Source: Candidatus Zipacnadum vermilionense
GTDB lineage: Bacteria > Armatimonadota > Zipacnadia > Zipacnadales > Zipacnadaceae
Assembly (NCBI GenBank): GCA_029821755.1
Contig: JALGSV010000028.1
Location: 1 to 47,648 of the forward strand
Direction of reading: 5' to 3'
DNA length: 47,648 nt
Within the stretch, counting starts at the first letter, position 1; the number at the start of each line of letters is the position of its first letter. Of the stretch, positions 8,905 through 17,180 are shown piece after piece. The notes beneath the pieces were generated by a model. That model searched no databases, had not been told where the DNA came from, and was given only the letters and a program-made list of their open reading frames with translations. The translations under genes were made by a program, and so were the position numbers.

Positions 8905-9966
8905 ATGCTGAAAGCCGGCGTCGTTGGAGCAGGACGCGGACACAGCTTCGTGGCGGTCATGAGCCGCCTGCCGGAGTTTGAGGTCGCGGCGATCTGCGAC
9001 TTGGAGGAATCCCGGGCCGCCGAACTGGCCGAGCGTTACCAGGTGCCCACTGTCCACACGGATTTCGAGGCCTTCCTCGAGGAGGGCCTGGACGTCGTGG
9101 TGGTCGCCACTCCGCCGGAGTTTCATGTTCCCCAGTCCGTCGCCGCCCTGGAGCGCGGCTGTCATGTGCTTTCCGAGGTCCCCGCTGCCAACAGCCTGGA
9201 GGAGTGTCCTCGTCTAGCGGAGGCGGCCTTGGCGGGACCGGGAAAGTACATGCTGGCCGAGAACTGCAACTACTGGGCCTTCCTGGAGACCTGGCGGGAG
9301 ATCGTCGCTCAGGGGCGGCTGGGGAAGATCATGTACGCCGAAGCGGAATACATCCACGCGTTGGGTGGGCTGCGGCGGATTCCTGACGGCAGCCCCACCT
9401 GGCGCGCCTTCATCCCTCCCATCCACTACTGTACCCACAGCCTGGGGCCCCTATTGGCGCTGAGCGGCGATCGGGTGGTGCGCGCGGTCGGCATGAACAC
9501 CGGGTCGAACCTGGACACCGAGTTCGGGACCATTGACATGGAGGTAGGCCTGTTCCACACGGAGCGCGGGGCCGTTATCAAGATCCTGTGTGGCTTCGGC
9601 GTCGTGCGCGAGCCAAGCTTCCATTACTACTCGGTCTACGGCACCAAGGGGACGCTGGAGACCACCCGGGGCAGCGACCACCCCTTCGGTACCACTCTCG
9701 CGTTCTTCGAGGACGTGCGCCACCTGCGCAACATGATTCGTATCCCGCTCGATACCCAGCACCCCAACGTGCCGCACTGGGCATTGGAATTGGGGCACGG
9801 GACGGCGGAGTATGCCATGATCCGGGCCTTCGCCGATAGCATCCTGCAGGACACCCCGCCGCCGATTGACGCGCGCCGGGCGCTGGCGATGTCGGTACCG
9901 GGGCTGGTGGCACATCAATCGGCGGTTCAGGGCGGGGAACTGCGGGAGGTGCCGGAGTTCGCCTAG
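8905..9966 (+). CDS. Gfo/Idh/MocA-family oxidoreductase with EVP in place of EKP
   Basis: A 353-residue NAD(P)-dependent oxidoreductase. The start is preceded by GGGAGG at good spacing. Residues 1-120 form the Rossmann domain (VVGAGRGH at 6-13, VVVVATPPEFH near 64-74). The family normally has a conserved EKP whose lysine takes part in catalysis; here positions 91-93 read EVP, so that lysine is missing. Residues 125-353 are the C-terminal alpha/beta domain. Relatives oxidise or epimerise sugars, inositols and sugar acids, or remove acetyl and glycosidic groups by redox chemistry. The substrate is unknown. The gene follows the exported pair by 104 nt and converges with the next gene, only 4 nt separating the two stop codons. 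Confidence 0.88.
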   Translation: MLKAGVVGAGRGHSFVAVMSRLPEFEVAAICDLEESRAAELAERYQVPTVHTDFEAFLEEGLDVVVVATPPEFHVPQSVAALERGCHVLSEVPAANSLEECPRLAEAALAGPGKYMLAENCNYWAFLETWREIVAQGRLGKIMYAEAEYIHALGGLRRIPDGSPTWRAFIPPIHYCTHSLGPLLALSGDRVVRAVGMNTGSNLDTEFGTIDMEVGLFHTERGAVIKILCGFGVVREPSFHYYSVYGTKGTLETTRGSDHPFGTTLAFFEDVRHLRNMIRIPLDTQHPNVPHWALELGHGTAEYAMIRAFADSILQDTPPPIDARRALAMSVPGLVAHQSAVQGGELREVPEFA

Positions 9967-9970
9967 TCGA

Positions 9971-12208
9971 TCAGCGCACGACCTCCCACGCCTTGCCTGC
10001 TCGGTTGGAGAAGCGGGGGTCCTTCTCCGCTATCTTCCCGTCGGGGTCTACTACCACCCAGATCATGTGCTGGCCGGGGGCGGCGGTTGCGGTGTCCCAG
10101 ACCACATCCACGGAAGCAAAGCCGATGGGGCCGAGTTTGGGGATGACCTGGTCGGCGCCGATCTGCCGGGTGCCGGGCTGCTCGGGGTCGCCGTCAAAGA
10201 AGCGCACTACCAGGTTCTGCACCGTCGTGCCCCGCACGTAGATCCACCTCTGGCCCTGGCAGGCATTGCGTACTGTCGCCCGCAGGCGGACCTTGCCCGG
10301 CTGGTTGGGTTCGTCGGTGAAGAGGAGGAAGGCATCGCTGAGGAGCAAGCGCGGCCTCTCGCGGATGAAGAGGGGCAGATAAGGGAGGTCGGCCGTCTGC
10401 TCCGGGGTGGGACGCTGGCCGTCCGGGTCCACCAGGGCGTAGATCTTGCTGAAGTCATAGTGGTACGGGTCCTCCGGCGTGGGACTGAGGGTAGAGTTGA
10501 TGGTGACCCAGGGGCCGCGATCCCCGGTGGCTACGCAGGGCCAGACGAGGGTAGCGGCGGCGGACTTGCCGGCAGCCAGGCTGGGGATGAAGACCAGTTG
10601 CCCGAGGGGTTTGCCCAGGCCCGCGGGATCGCCGTCGTAGAACTGTACCGGGATGTCGCGTGCGAGCGTATCGCCATGGTTGGTGACGGTCGCCGTGAGG
10701 ATAACCGGTTGGCCCTCGACGGGGTCGTAGCGATCAGCCTGGAAGGAATGGACCTCGTCGTACTCGTAGATGACATGGAGCGGCGGGGGCATGGTGGTGG
10801 CGGTCACTGTGATCCGGTTGGCGCCAAGGCGCAAGGCAGGTAGGGCGCGGTTGTAGGTCAGCAGTTCGGTCACGAACTTGAGCTTAGCGAGGCCGACCTT
10901 CTCGGGTGCCTGCGCCGCGCTCATCTCCACGCGGGCCAGGTAGCTGCGCAGCCCCTTGGCGTAGCACTCCTGCTCGAAGGAGACCGCTTGGGCGAGGTCG
11001 ATATTGGCTTTGACGACGCCGGTTTCGGTATGCTCCCAGGCCGGGCTCCAGGTCTTACCTCCGTCGACGCTGACGCTAAGGCGCAGAACGTCGGCCTCGC
11101 CGCCGCGAGAGAACTCACCCTCGATCCACCCGGTCATGAGGTTGTAGTAGCTGGAAACCTCCCAGACCACCGAGGCCGGTTCGCCGGGGCGGTCGATGTG
11201 TAGGGGGAGCGGTCCAGCGTCCCAGCGAACGTTCTGGGAGGAGGTGATGCCGTCTTTGGCCTCAGGAGAGGCCAGATCGGGCTCATAGATAAGCTGAGGG
11301 TTAGTGAAGTCGCTGGGCTCGACGATATCCTGGATCTGTGGCTCGCCGTACCATTTGACGAGATGCCGGGGACGGTCCCACCAGAAGATGATTCGCTCGC
11401 CGGCCCGGAGCTTGTAGGCGATCTTATTGTCGTCCCAGGGCAAGCGCTGGCCGGTCACCTCGGGGGCTGCGCCCTTGAAGGACCCGTAGATGCCCTGGAG
11501 ATAATCCTGGTAGTTGCGCACCCGCTCGGGCGGGTACTCCACGGAGCTCATCTCGGCGAGGTCGGCGTCGGTATTGCGCAGGATAAGCTCGGGGGAGGCC
11601 GCCAGCTCCGCACCGTTAGCGGGGTAGAGACCGGTAGGGCCGGGGTAGATGGCGCGCTCGTGGACGTCGAGCATATTCCAGCGGCCGTCGAACCAGAACT
11701 CGAAACAGTTGTGGCTGGCTAGGTTCATGGCACGCCAGCGCAGCCCGGCGGCGTTGGCGAGGACCCGCTGCGCGAAGTTGCGTGGGCCGCAGTGCCCGAA
11801 GCCGAGGGCGGAAGCGAAACGGGCCTCGTCCCAGATATAGGGAACGTTGCTGGAGAAGTTCTCCTGGCAATACCAGAAGATGGCGTAGGCCTTCTCGCGG
11901 TCGCTCATGTCTGGCTTGAAGATGTAACTGAGGACGGTGGCCGGGGTCTCGGGGTCAATCCAGCGGTCGCAGACGACCTTGGGGTCGACCGCGGGGCCCA
12001 CGATCTCGAGCCGGCGCATCACGGGGTCGGTATTGCCACCAACCTGAATGGTGAAGCCGCCGCCGCTCTTACCTATGGTTTCTTCATGAACCCGGTGTGT
12101 CCTGTCCACCGTGAGCGCGGGTGCGGCCCAGGCACCGGCACAGTGGCCCCACAGCACCATCGACGCCGCCCAGGCGAAGAAGACGAATAACTGCTTGCTG
12201 CGGATCAT
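9971..12208 (-). CDS. exported transglutaminase-like protein with two CARDB-type domains
   Basis: A 745-residue protein from ATG 12208, preceded by GAGGAGAG; the longer frame to 12256 would bury the signal sequence. Residues 7-29 are a signal peptide (hydrophobic stretch, AWA/AP cleavage). Residues 85-190 form a transglutaminase-like papain-fold domain with a plausible triad: Cys140 (GFGHCG), His166 (LASHNC) and Asp181 (NMLDVH). The middle is beta-rich with a dosage-like SVDGGKTWSP segment. Two CARDB-like modules close the protein, near 490-590 and 620-740, each with NHGD or VRN and FYDGDP or FFDGDP signatures. Such proteins can be peptidases or protein cross-linkers at the cell surface; no substrate can be named. 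It is last in a minus-strand series after the GH95-like gene (152-nt gap). Confidence 0.82.
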   Translation of the reverse strand: MIRSKQLFVFFAWAASMVLWGHCAGAWAAPALTVDRTHRVHEETIGKSGGGFTIQVGGNTDPVMRRLEIVGPAVDPKVVCDRWIDPETPATVLSYIFKPDMSDREKAYAIFWYCQENFSSNVPYIWDEARFASALGFGHCGPRNFAQRVLANAAGLRWRAMNLASHNCFEFWFDGRWNMLDVHERAIYPGPTGLYPANGAELAASPELILRNTDADLAEMSSVEYPPERVRNYQDYLQGIYGSFKGAAPEVTGQRLPWDDNKIAYKLRAGERIIFWWDRPRHLVKWYGEPQIQDIVEPSDFTNPQLIYEPDLASPEAKDGITSSQNVRWDAGPLPLHIDRPGEPASVVWEVSSYYNLMTGWIEGEFSRGGEADVLRLSVSVDGGKTWSPAWEHTETGVVKANIDLAQAVSFEQECYAKGLRSYLARVEMSAAQAPEKVGLAKLKFVTELLTYNRALPALRLGANRITVTATTMPPPLHVIYEYDEVHSFQADRYDPVEGQPVILTATVTNHGDTLARDIPVQFYDGDPAGLGKPLGQLVFIPSLAAGKSAAATLVWPCVATGDRGPWVTINSTLSPTPEDPYHYDFSKIYALVDPDGQRPTPEQTADLPYLPLFIRERPRLLLSDAFLLFTDEPNQPGKVRLRATVRNACQGQRWIYVRGTTVQNLVVRFFDGDPEQPGTRQIGADQVIPKLGPIGFASVDVVWDTATAAPGQHMIWVVVDPDGKIAEKDPRFSNRAGKAWEVVR

Positions 12209-12335
12209 CTTGGTTAACACTCTCCTCGACTTGGCGGCTAGGCGTACCGGGATCACTGACTACTACCAGGCTAGAGGGTGGTGCAAGTGCAGGGGAATGT
12301 CAAGTAGGGAAGTGAACGGGGCAGCGCGAGCTGGC

Positions 12336-12352
12336 AAGCCCGCCCCACGCGG
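12336..12352. repeat. 17-nt dispersed motif AAGCCCGCCCCACGCGG, copy 1
   Basis: The 17 nt are identical to 31427-31443 inside the large inverted-repeat element, and a variant (AAGGCCCGCGCCACGCGGG) lies at 38145-38163. This copy sits just downstream of the GH95-like stop codon, between two minus-strand genes. The same gap has a short stem, GGGAAG/CTTCCC, spanning that stop codon. Confidence 0.7.
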
Positions 12353-12360
12353 GAAGCAGC

Positions 12361-15300
12361 CTACTTCCCCTCCGTCACCGCCGCCAGCTCCGCCTCGCTC
12401 AGCGCTCTCCGATAGAGCCGCACGTCCTCGACCAGCCCCACGAACCGACTCCAGCCGGTGCTGTCCGCCCCTATACGCAGAGGGAGATCAGTCGCGCTGA
12501 GCTTGCCTGCGGCGGGCGCCTCTTGCACGAGCTTGCCGTTTAAGTACATCCGCAGCGCTTGGCCGTCGTAGGTGGCAGCTACGTGGCTCCACTCCCCTTG
12601 CGGGAGAATGACCTTGGGGCTTAGCCCGCCGATTCTGGTGATCAGGCGAAGGCTATTCCCGGGGTGGGTGTCCAACAGGTAGCCATCGTTGCCGCCGGCG
12701 GGGCCCTTGTCCACGAGGCGCATGGAGCCCTGGTTCTTCGGCTTGACCCACAGCGCGATCGTCATGCCGTCGGTCAGGTTCAGGTTCGGCGTGGGGGCAA
12801 TATCCACGTAGCCCGCGCCGGTCATCTCCAACGCCTTGCTCAGCTTGCCGTCCACCACCTCCATGGGGTTGGTCATGAAGCCACCGTGGTGGTGGCCGGA
12901 GGCATCCTGCACCCACTGACTGCGGACATGGGCGAAATCCCAGCGTCCTACCAGGTCCGGGTCAACCGGAGTCAGGAGGGGCGCGGGCGGCAGGTCGGGG
13001 AAGGTCAGCAGGCCAAACTCTTCGGTCAGCCAGAAGTTGAACTGGGAGAGCGGAGCCCAGGTGGAGGTTTCGCCGCAGGGCTTTTCATCGCGGCCGAAGT
13101 TGATCCGCCACTGCTGCTCGGCGAAAGGCCCCTCGGCGGCCAGGGAGGAGAAGGGCAGCGCCGCCTCCACGATCCAGCGGTTGCTGTGCCGGGAGGTGGC
13201 TACCGACCATTCCGGGTTAGCGCTGCGGTCGTCAACCGCGGCGCTGGCGCCGCGCGCGTCGAACCGGGCGCCTAGCGCGTTGACGCAGAAGTGCCAGGGG
13301 GGCTGACCCGGCGGAACGATCAGGATCTCGACTGCGTCATCGTGGAAGAGGTTACGGTCGCGGTTCTCAGGGGTGGGCTTGAACTCGGTCATCTGGCCGG
13401 CCATGCGTGATTCCCAGCAGATCATGCCCACGTACAGGTTGTTGTTGTCGTACCCCAGGTAGACGTCAGTCTGCTGAGTGGCCGGCGTCTTTTTCGCCAG
13501 CAGGAAGAAGGGGCCCAGCGATCCAGCGGCTTTCCACTCCGGTTCGTCCAACTCGCCGTCGAGCTGAGGGGCGGCGGCGAAGCGCGTCATTCGCGCCGGG
13601 GGATTGGCGAGACGGTCGATCTTCGCGGGGACGACCGGAGGCTGCGGGGCGTTGGGTTCCACGGGCGGCTGCCAGGCCTGGCCCGCGCCGGGGGGCTTGC
13701 CGATCCAGCGTTTGCTGTCAGGAGAGAGGTGCTTAGGCGCGTCGTTGGGGGTGGCGGTGACCTGTACGGTCTTCCACGCGGGGCCGGCTGGTAGGACGAG
13801 ATACGCCTTGCCGGCCTGGGTGAGGAACTTGAGCTGAGCATCGGCGGAGGTCAGCACGGTCTTGCCGTCGGACTGGACCGTGGCCGTCGCCCCGAAGGGG
13901 TTCACCAGCGTGAGCGGCTTCCCGCGCAAACTGAGCAGCTCCAGCGCCGTCACCTTCCCCTTCTCTGCGTGACCGGTGATTTCGAAACCGCCCATCGCTA
14001 GCAGCTTGAAGTCGGCGCTCCAGGCGCTGGGGAGGGCCGGGCAGACCCGCAGGACCCCCTCCCAGGACTGCAGCAGCATCTCGCCCACACCGGTGGAAAG
14101 GGTGCCGCTGCCCTCCAGGTAGGGGTGGATGGCCGGGTCACGGCCGTAGTAGTCCTGCAGGCCGCTGGGGTGGTCCTGGTAAAGCTCGGCGTGCAGGCGC
14201 AGCACGTCGCCGATTCCCTGTTGCTGCGGCGAGTGTTGGCCCTCCGGGCTGTCAGCCAGGCCGAGGCGCGCGGCGCAGATGCTGTCGGTGGTCCAGCCAT
14301 AGACGTCGACGTTGACGCGGTTGTAGAAGGTGCGAAGCCCCAGCGGGAGGTCGGGCGAACCGAGAGTTATCAGTGGGAAGACGCCGAGGGGGAACAGCTC
14401 GGGGTTCTCGGCATTCTGCCGATCCAGCTTCTCATTCGGTTGCATGTAGTAGGGCGTGATCGCCTCGGTGGTGGGGTTGAGCCCGTAGGGGGCGAGGTGG
14501 TCCAGATGCTCCTGCCAGACCGGGCGCAGGTCAGCGTCCAGGCCCAAGATCTCACTGGCGCGAATCAGGGTGGGGAAGAGGTAGCGTATCGCCGCCAGGT
14601 CGGTGGTGGCATTGAGCTTGTTGTGGAAGGTCTCATGGCCGCTGGAGGGGTACATGTTGTAGACGCCGTTCGCATCTTTCTCCAGGTAAGCCAGGAAGAA
14701 GTTGCCCGCCGCCTTCATGAGTGGGTAGGCGCGCTCCCGCAGGAAAGTCTGGTCGCCGGTGTAGAGGTAGTTCCACCAGTACTGCATCGCGATCTCGGCG
14801 GAGGAAGAATAGATCTGGTTGGTGGCATTAACGTCCTTGGGTACCGGCAGGCGCGGGTGGATGCCGTCCACCCGCGCGAACAGGCCCATCGCCCCGTTGA
14901 AGGGGATGGTCTCCTGGTACTGGGCGGCGTTGTCGAGCCCGTAGAAGTCCTGGGTCCACTTCTCTACCGTCGGGAGCATCTGGGAATACATGTCGTAGTA
15001 TGGCTTGAGCAGCGCCAAGTGGTTCGCCGCATAGAGCGGCCAGTACGTCTCCTGGGTGTTCCAGTGCCAGTAGGCCGAGCCCCACTCTCGCTCATCGCGG
15101 CTGTCGGTCCACAAGCCGCCGTTGAACTTGGGCGGCACCTCGCCGCGAGAGCCCGCGCCCATGGCGTAGATGTGCATGTACCACAGGTTAGCGACGTAAT
15201 CGGCCACGCCGTCGTCGGAGGTCAGCCGGACGAAGGACTTACTCCAGAAGTCGGCCCACCAGGCGGCATGCGTCCGGCGCACGGCCTCCAGCCCCCTGGC

Positions 15301-16035
15301 CTGCAGCGCCGCCAGCCGCTGGCGGGCTTGCGCCGCCACGTCTATCTCCGGGTCGCGGGAGGCCGCAAAGGCCAGCCACACCGTGTACTTGTCCCCGGTG
15401 AGGCGCAGTCGCGAGGTTCTGACCTGCGGGTCAGCCTCGGCAGTGGAGTTGCCCCCCTCAGCGGAGAGGGCCACGGCGAAGTGGTAGTCCGGCTCACCCT
15501 GTACCTTGAGCGAGTCAGTCATGACCACCACGCCGTCGACGGCCGTGTGCGCCGCGCCAGGGCGCCAGGTCTCCAGTTCCACCATGGCGTCGCGGTCCCC
15601 CGTGCGGGTGTCCTGGCAGGTGAGCACCAAGGCGTCGGCATTCGCGGGGATGAAGCAGTCGGTGCGGACCTTGCCGGTCTCGGTAGTTATCTCCGTGTGT
15701 AAGGTCGCATTGTACAGCGACAGCCGCTGCCGGTAGTCCTGCATTCCCGAGAGGACCGGCACCGCCGAGCGCAGGCGCACTCGGCAGATCGCCCCGCCGT
15801 ACACTCCCGAGAGAGGCGTGTTGAGCTGGAAGAGCATCCCGTCGGGCTGCCAGGCCTGGGCGCCGAGGGTGCCGTTGCCGAGGGGCAGCCCCTCCCACCC
15901 CTCGCGCGCCGGGAACTGGTAGACAACGTCGTTGTGCGAGACAACGCCCAGCATGTCGACCTCGGCCAGATCGGCGCCGAAGGTGAGGGTTGCACAGAGG
16001 GAGAACAGGAGAGCGGCGAGGACTACTCGTAGCAT
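12361..16035 (-). CDS. large exported GH95-like glycosidase with CBM9-like and LamG domains
   Basis: A 1224-residue protein starting after a strong site (AGGAGG). Residues 1-20 are a signal peptide (VVLAALLFSLCATLTFG). Residues 40-300 carry the N-terminal sandwich with WEGLPLGNGTLGAQAW at 48-63, the hallmark opening of GH95 alpha-fucosidases and galactosidases. Residues 320-700 form the alpha/alpha barrel (HWNTQETYWPLYAANHLAL, comparable to the GH95 N-T-NYWP block), followed by the C-terminal sandwich. Residues about 815-1010 match CBM9-like modules (PQLDGELDEPEWKAA, TDVYLGYDNNNLYVGM). Residues about 1027-1222 are a LamG/concanavalin-like domain (GRWDF, GMTIALWVKP, EWSHVAATYDG, GLVEDVRLYRRAL). 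A GH95-like exo-enzyme acting outside the cell on fucosylated or galactosylated polymer is the best reading; exact specificity is open. Confidence 0.8.
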   Translation of the reverse strand: MLRVVLAALLFSLCATLTFGADLAEVDMLGVVSHNDVVYQFPAREGWEGLPLGNGTLGAQAWQPDGMLFQLNTPLSGVYGGAICRVRLRSAVPVLSGMQDYRQRLSLYNATLHTEITTETGKVRTDCFIPANADALVLTCQDTRTGDRDAMVELETWRPGAAHTAVDGVVVMTDSLKVQGEPDYHFAVALSAEGGNSTAEADPQVRTSRLRLTGDKYTVWLAFAASRDPEIDVAAQARQRLAALQARGLEAVRRTHAAWWADFWSKSFVRLTSDDGVADYVANLWYMHIYAMGAGSRGEVPPKFNGGLWTDSRDEREWGSAYWHWNTQETYWPLYAANHLALLKPYYDMYSQMLPTVEKWTQDFYGLDNAAQYQETIPFNGAMGLFARVDGIHPRLPVPKDVNATNQIYSSSAEIAMQYWWNYLYTGDQTFLRERAYPLMKAAGNFFLAYLEKDANGVYNMYPSSGHETFHNKLNATTDLAAIRYLFPTLIRASEILGLDADLRPVWQEHLDHLAPYGLNPTTEAITPYYMQPNEKLDRQNAENPELFPLGVFPLITLGSPDLPLGLRTFYNRVNVDVYGWTTDSICAARLGLADSPEGQHSPQQQGIGDVLRLHAELYQDHPSGLQDYYGRDPAIHPYLEGSGTLSTGVGEMLLQSWEGVLRVCPALPSAWSADFKLLAMGGFEITGHAEKGKVTALELLSLRGKPLTLVNPFGATATVQSDGKTVLTSADAQLKFLTQAGKAYLVLPAGPAWKTVQVTATPNDAPKHLSPDSKRWIGKPPGAGQAWQPPVEPNAPQPPVVPAKIDRLANPPARMTRFAAAPQLDGELDEPEWKAAGSLGPFFLLAKKTPATQQTDVYLGYDNNNLYVGMICWESRMAGQMTEFKPTPENRDRNLFHDDAVEILIVPPGQPPWHFCVNALGARFDARGASAAVDDRSANPEWSVATSRHSNRWIVEAALPFSSLAAEGPFAEQQWRINFGRDEKPCGETSTWAPLSQFNFWLTEEFGLLTFPDLPPAPLLTPVDPDLVGRWDFAHVRSQWVQDASGHHHGGFMTNPMEVVDGKLSKALEMTGAGYVDIAPTPNLNLTDGMTIALWVKPKNQGSMRLVDKGPAGGNDGYLLDTHPGNSLRLITRIGGLSPKVILPQGEWSHVAATYDGQALRMYLNGKLVQEAPAAGKLSATDLPLRIGADSTGWSRFVGLVEDVRLYRRALSEAELAAVTEGK

Positions 16036-16105
16036 GGGGTTCCTCCTGGTGAGGTGATTGGGCGCTGACGAGAGCGGAGGGATTCCAGCGCGCGTCTGGA
16101 GGGGT

Positions 16106-17158
16106 CTATACTCCCTTCCACAGCCTCAGGTACTCCCGCGCGATTCTGAGATCCTCCAGGGCTTCGGCTGCCTGGCAGGGAGGGGGCTTCTCGCCTCGGA
16201 TGGCTGCCAGGAAGTTCATGGTTTGTGCTTTCATGGCGTGGATCCAGGGGAGTTGCGGCTGCTCCCGAGTAGGCTCAGCGCCCTCGCCGGGATCGCGGTG
16301 GACCGTCACCCGGCCCGGGCGGTTGCTCGCCAGTGGCGCCGGGAGGTCCACGTTGATCCACCCCCGCTCGAAGCACACCAGCGCCGACTCCTGCCAGTCG
16401 ATGCTGGTCTGGTAGGGCGCCATCTCGATCGTGCTGGTCACCCCACTGGCACTCTCGGCCACGAACAGCACCCCGGTCCGGTCGGCGTAGGTGACCTCGT
16501 AAGGCTCACCCAACAGGTAGCGCAGCAGGTTGACCTGGTGGATGTAGTAGTTGACGAAGCCCACGTACTGATTGAACGCGGCCTCATCCAGGTCGGTCGC
16601 CGCCGGCTCGTGCTCCAGGGGCGGCAGGGGCTCGTCGCTGGTGAGCAGGTCGGCGAAGCCGCCGGCCACCCAGTCCCCCGGCGGCATCAGCAGCCGCACG
16701 TACCGCAGCTTCCCCAGTTCCCCGGTCTGCTGCAGCCGCTCGATCTCCGCCCGGGCCCAGGCGATGGCCGGATCGCTGCGCTTGTGATAGCCGACCATGA
16801 CCCAGGTTGCGGAGGCCTCAATTGCCGCTAGCAGCTCGGTGCCGCCCTGCACGGTTGAGGCGAGCGGCTTCTCGATGAAGATCGGCACCCCAGCCGGCAG
16901 TAGCTCCGGGAGGAGAATTGCGTGCCGGGTAAAGGGCTGGGGGGCGACGAGGCCGTCGAGTTCCTCCGCGGCCAGCATCGCCCGGTGGTCGGCGTAGACG
17001 CGCGGGACGCCGTACTTGGCCGCTACGCGTGCGGCCAGCTCGGGGCGCAATTCCGCTAACGCCACCACCTCGCAGTCGGGAAGCAGGGCGTAGTTCTTCA
17101 GGTGCGCGCACTGGCCCATACCACCGACTCCGACGAAACCGAGGCGTAGCTTAGGCAT
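16106..17158 (-). CDS. Gfo/Idh/MocA-family oxidoreductase (canonical EKP)
   Basis: A 350-residue protein. ATG 17158 is preferred over an upstream TTG because the dinucleotide-binding strand begins directly after it and GAAAGG stands upstream. The Rossmann motif GVGGMG is at 10-15, and the catalytic EKP is at 96-98, unlike the relative at 8905. Residues 120-350 form the substrate domain, with HKRSDPAI near 142-149 and NYYIHQVNLLRYLLG near 225-240, where the conserved histidine is expected. It is a cytoplasmic NAD(P)-linked sugar or polyol dehydrogenase of unknown substrate. It lies 22 nt downstream of the DUF4838-like gene and 70 nt upstream of the GH95-like gene, all on the minus strand, which supports one transcript. 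Confidence 0.9.
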   Translation of the reverse strand: MPKLRLGFVGVGGMGQCAHLKNYALLPDCEVVALAELRPELAARVAAKYGVPRVYADHRAMLAAEELDGLVAPQPFTRHAILLPELLPAGVPIFIEKPLASTVQGGTELLAAIEASATWVMVGYHKRSDPAIAWARAEIERLQQTGELGKLRYVRLLMPPGDWVAGGFADLLTSDEPLPPLEHEPAATDLDEAAFNQYVGFVNYYIHQVNLLRYLLGEPYEVTYADRTGVLFVAESASGVTSTIEMAPYQTSIDWQESALVCFERGWINVDLPAPLASNRPGRVTVHRDPGEGAEPTREQPQLPWIHAMKAQTMNFLAAIRGEKPPPCQAAEALEDLRIAREYLRLWKGV

Positions 17159-17180
17159 GGTTGGATTACCTTTCAACGCG

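Noticed and set aside
14125-15702. 525-residue plus-strand open frame inside the GH95-like gene
   Set aside because: It is antisense to a clearly identified enzyme and shows low-complexity GVE/VDV repeats from codon bias.
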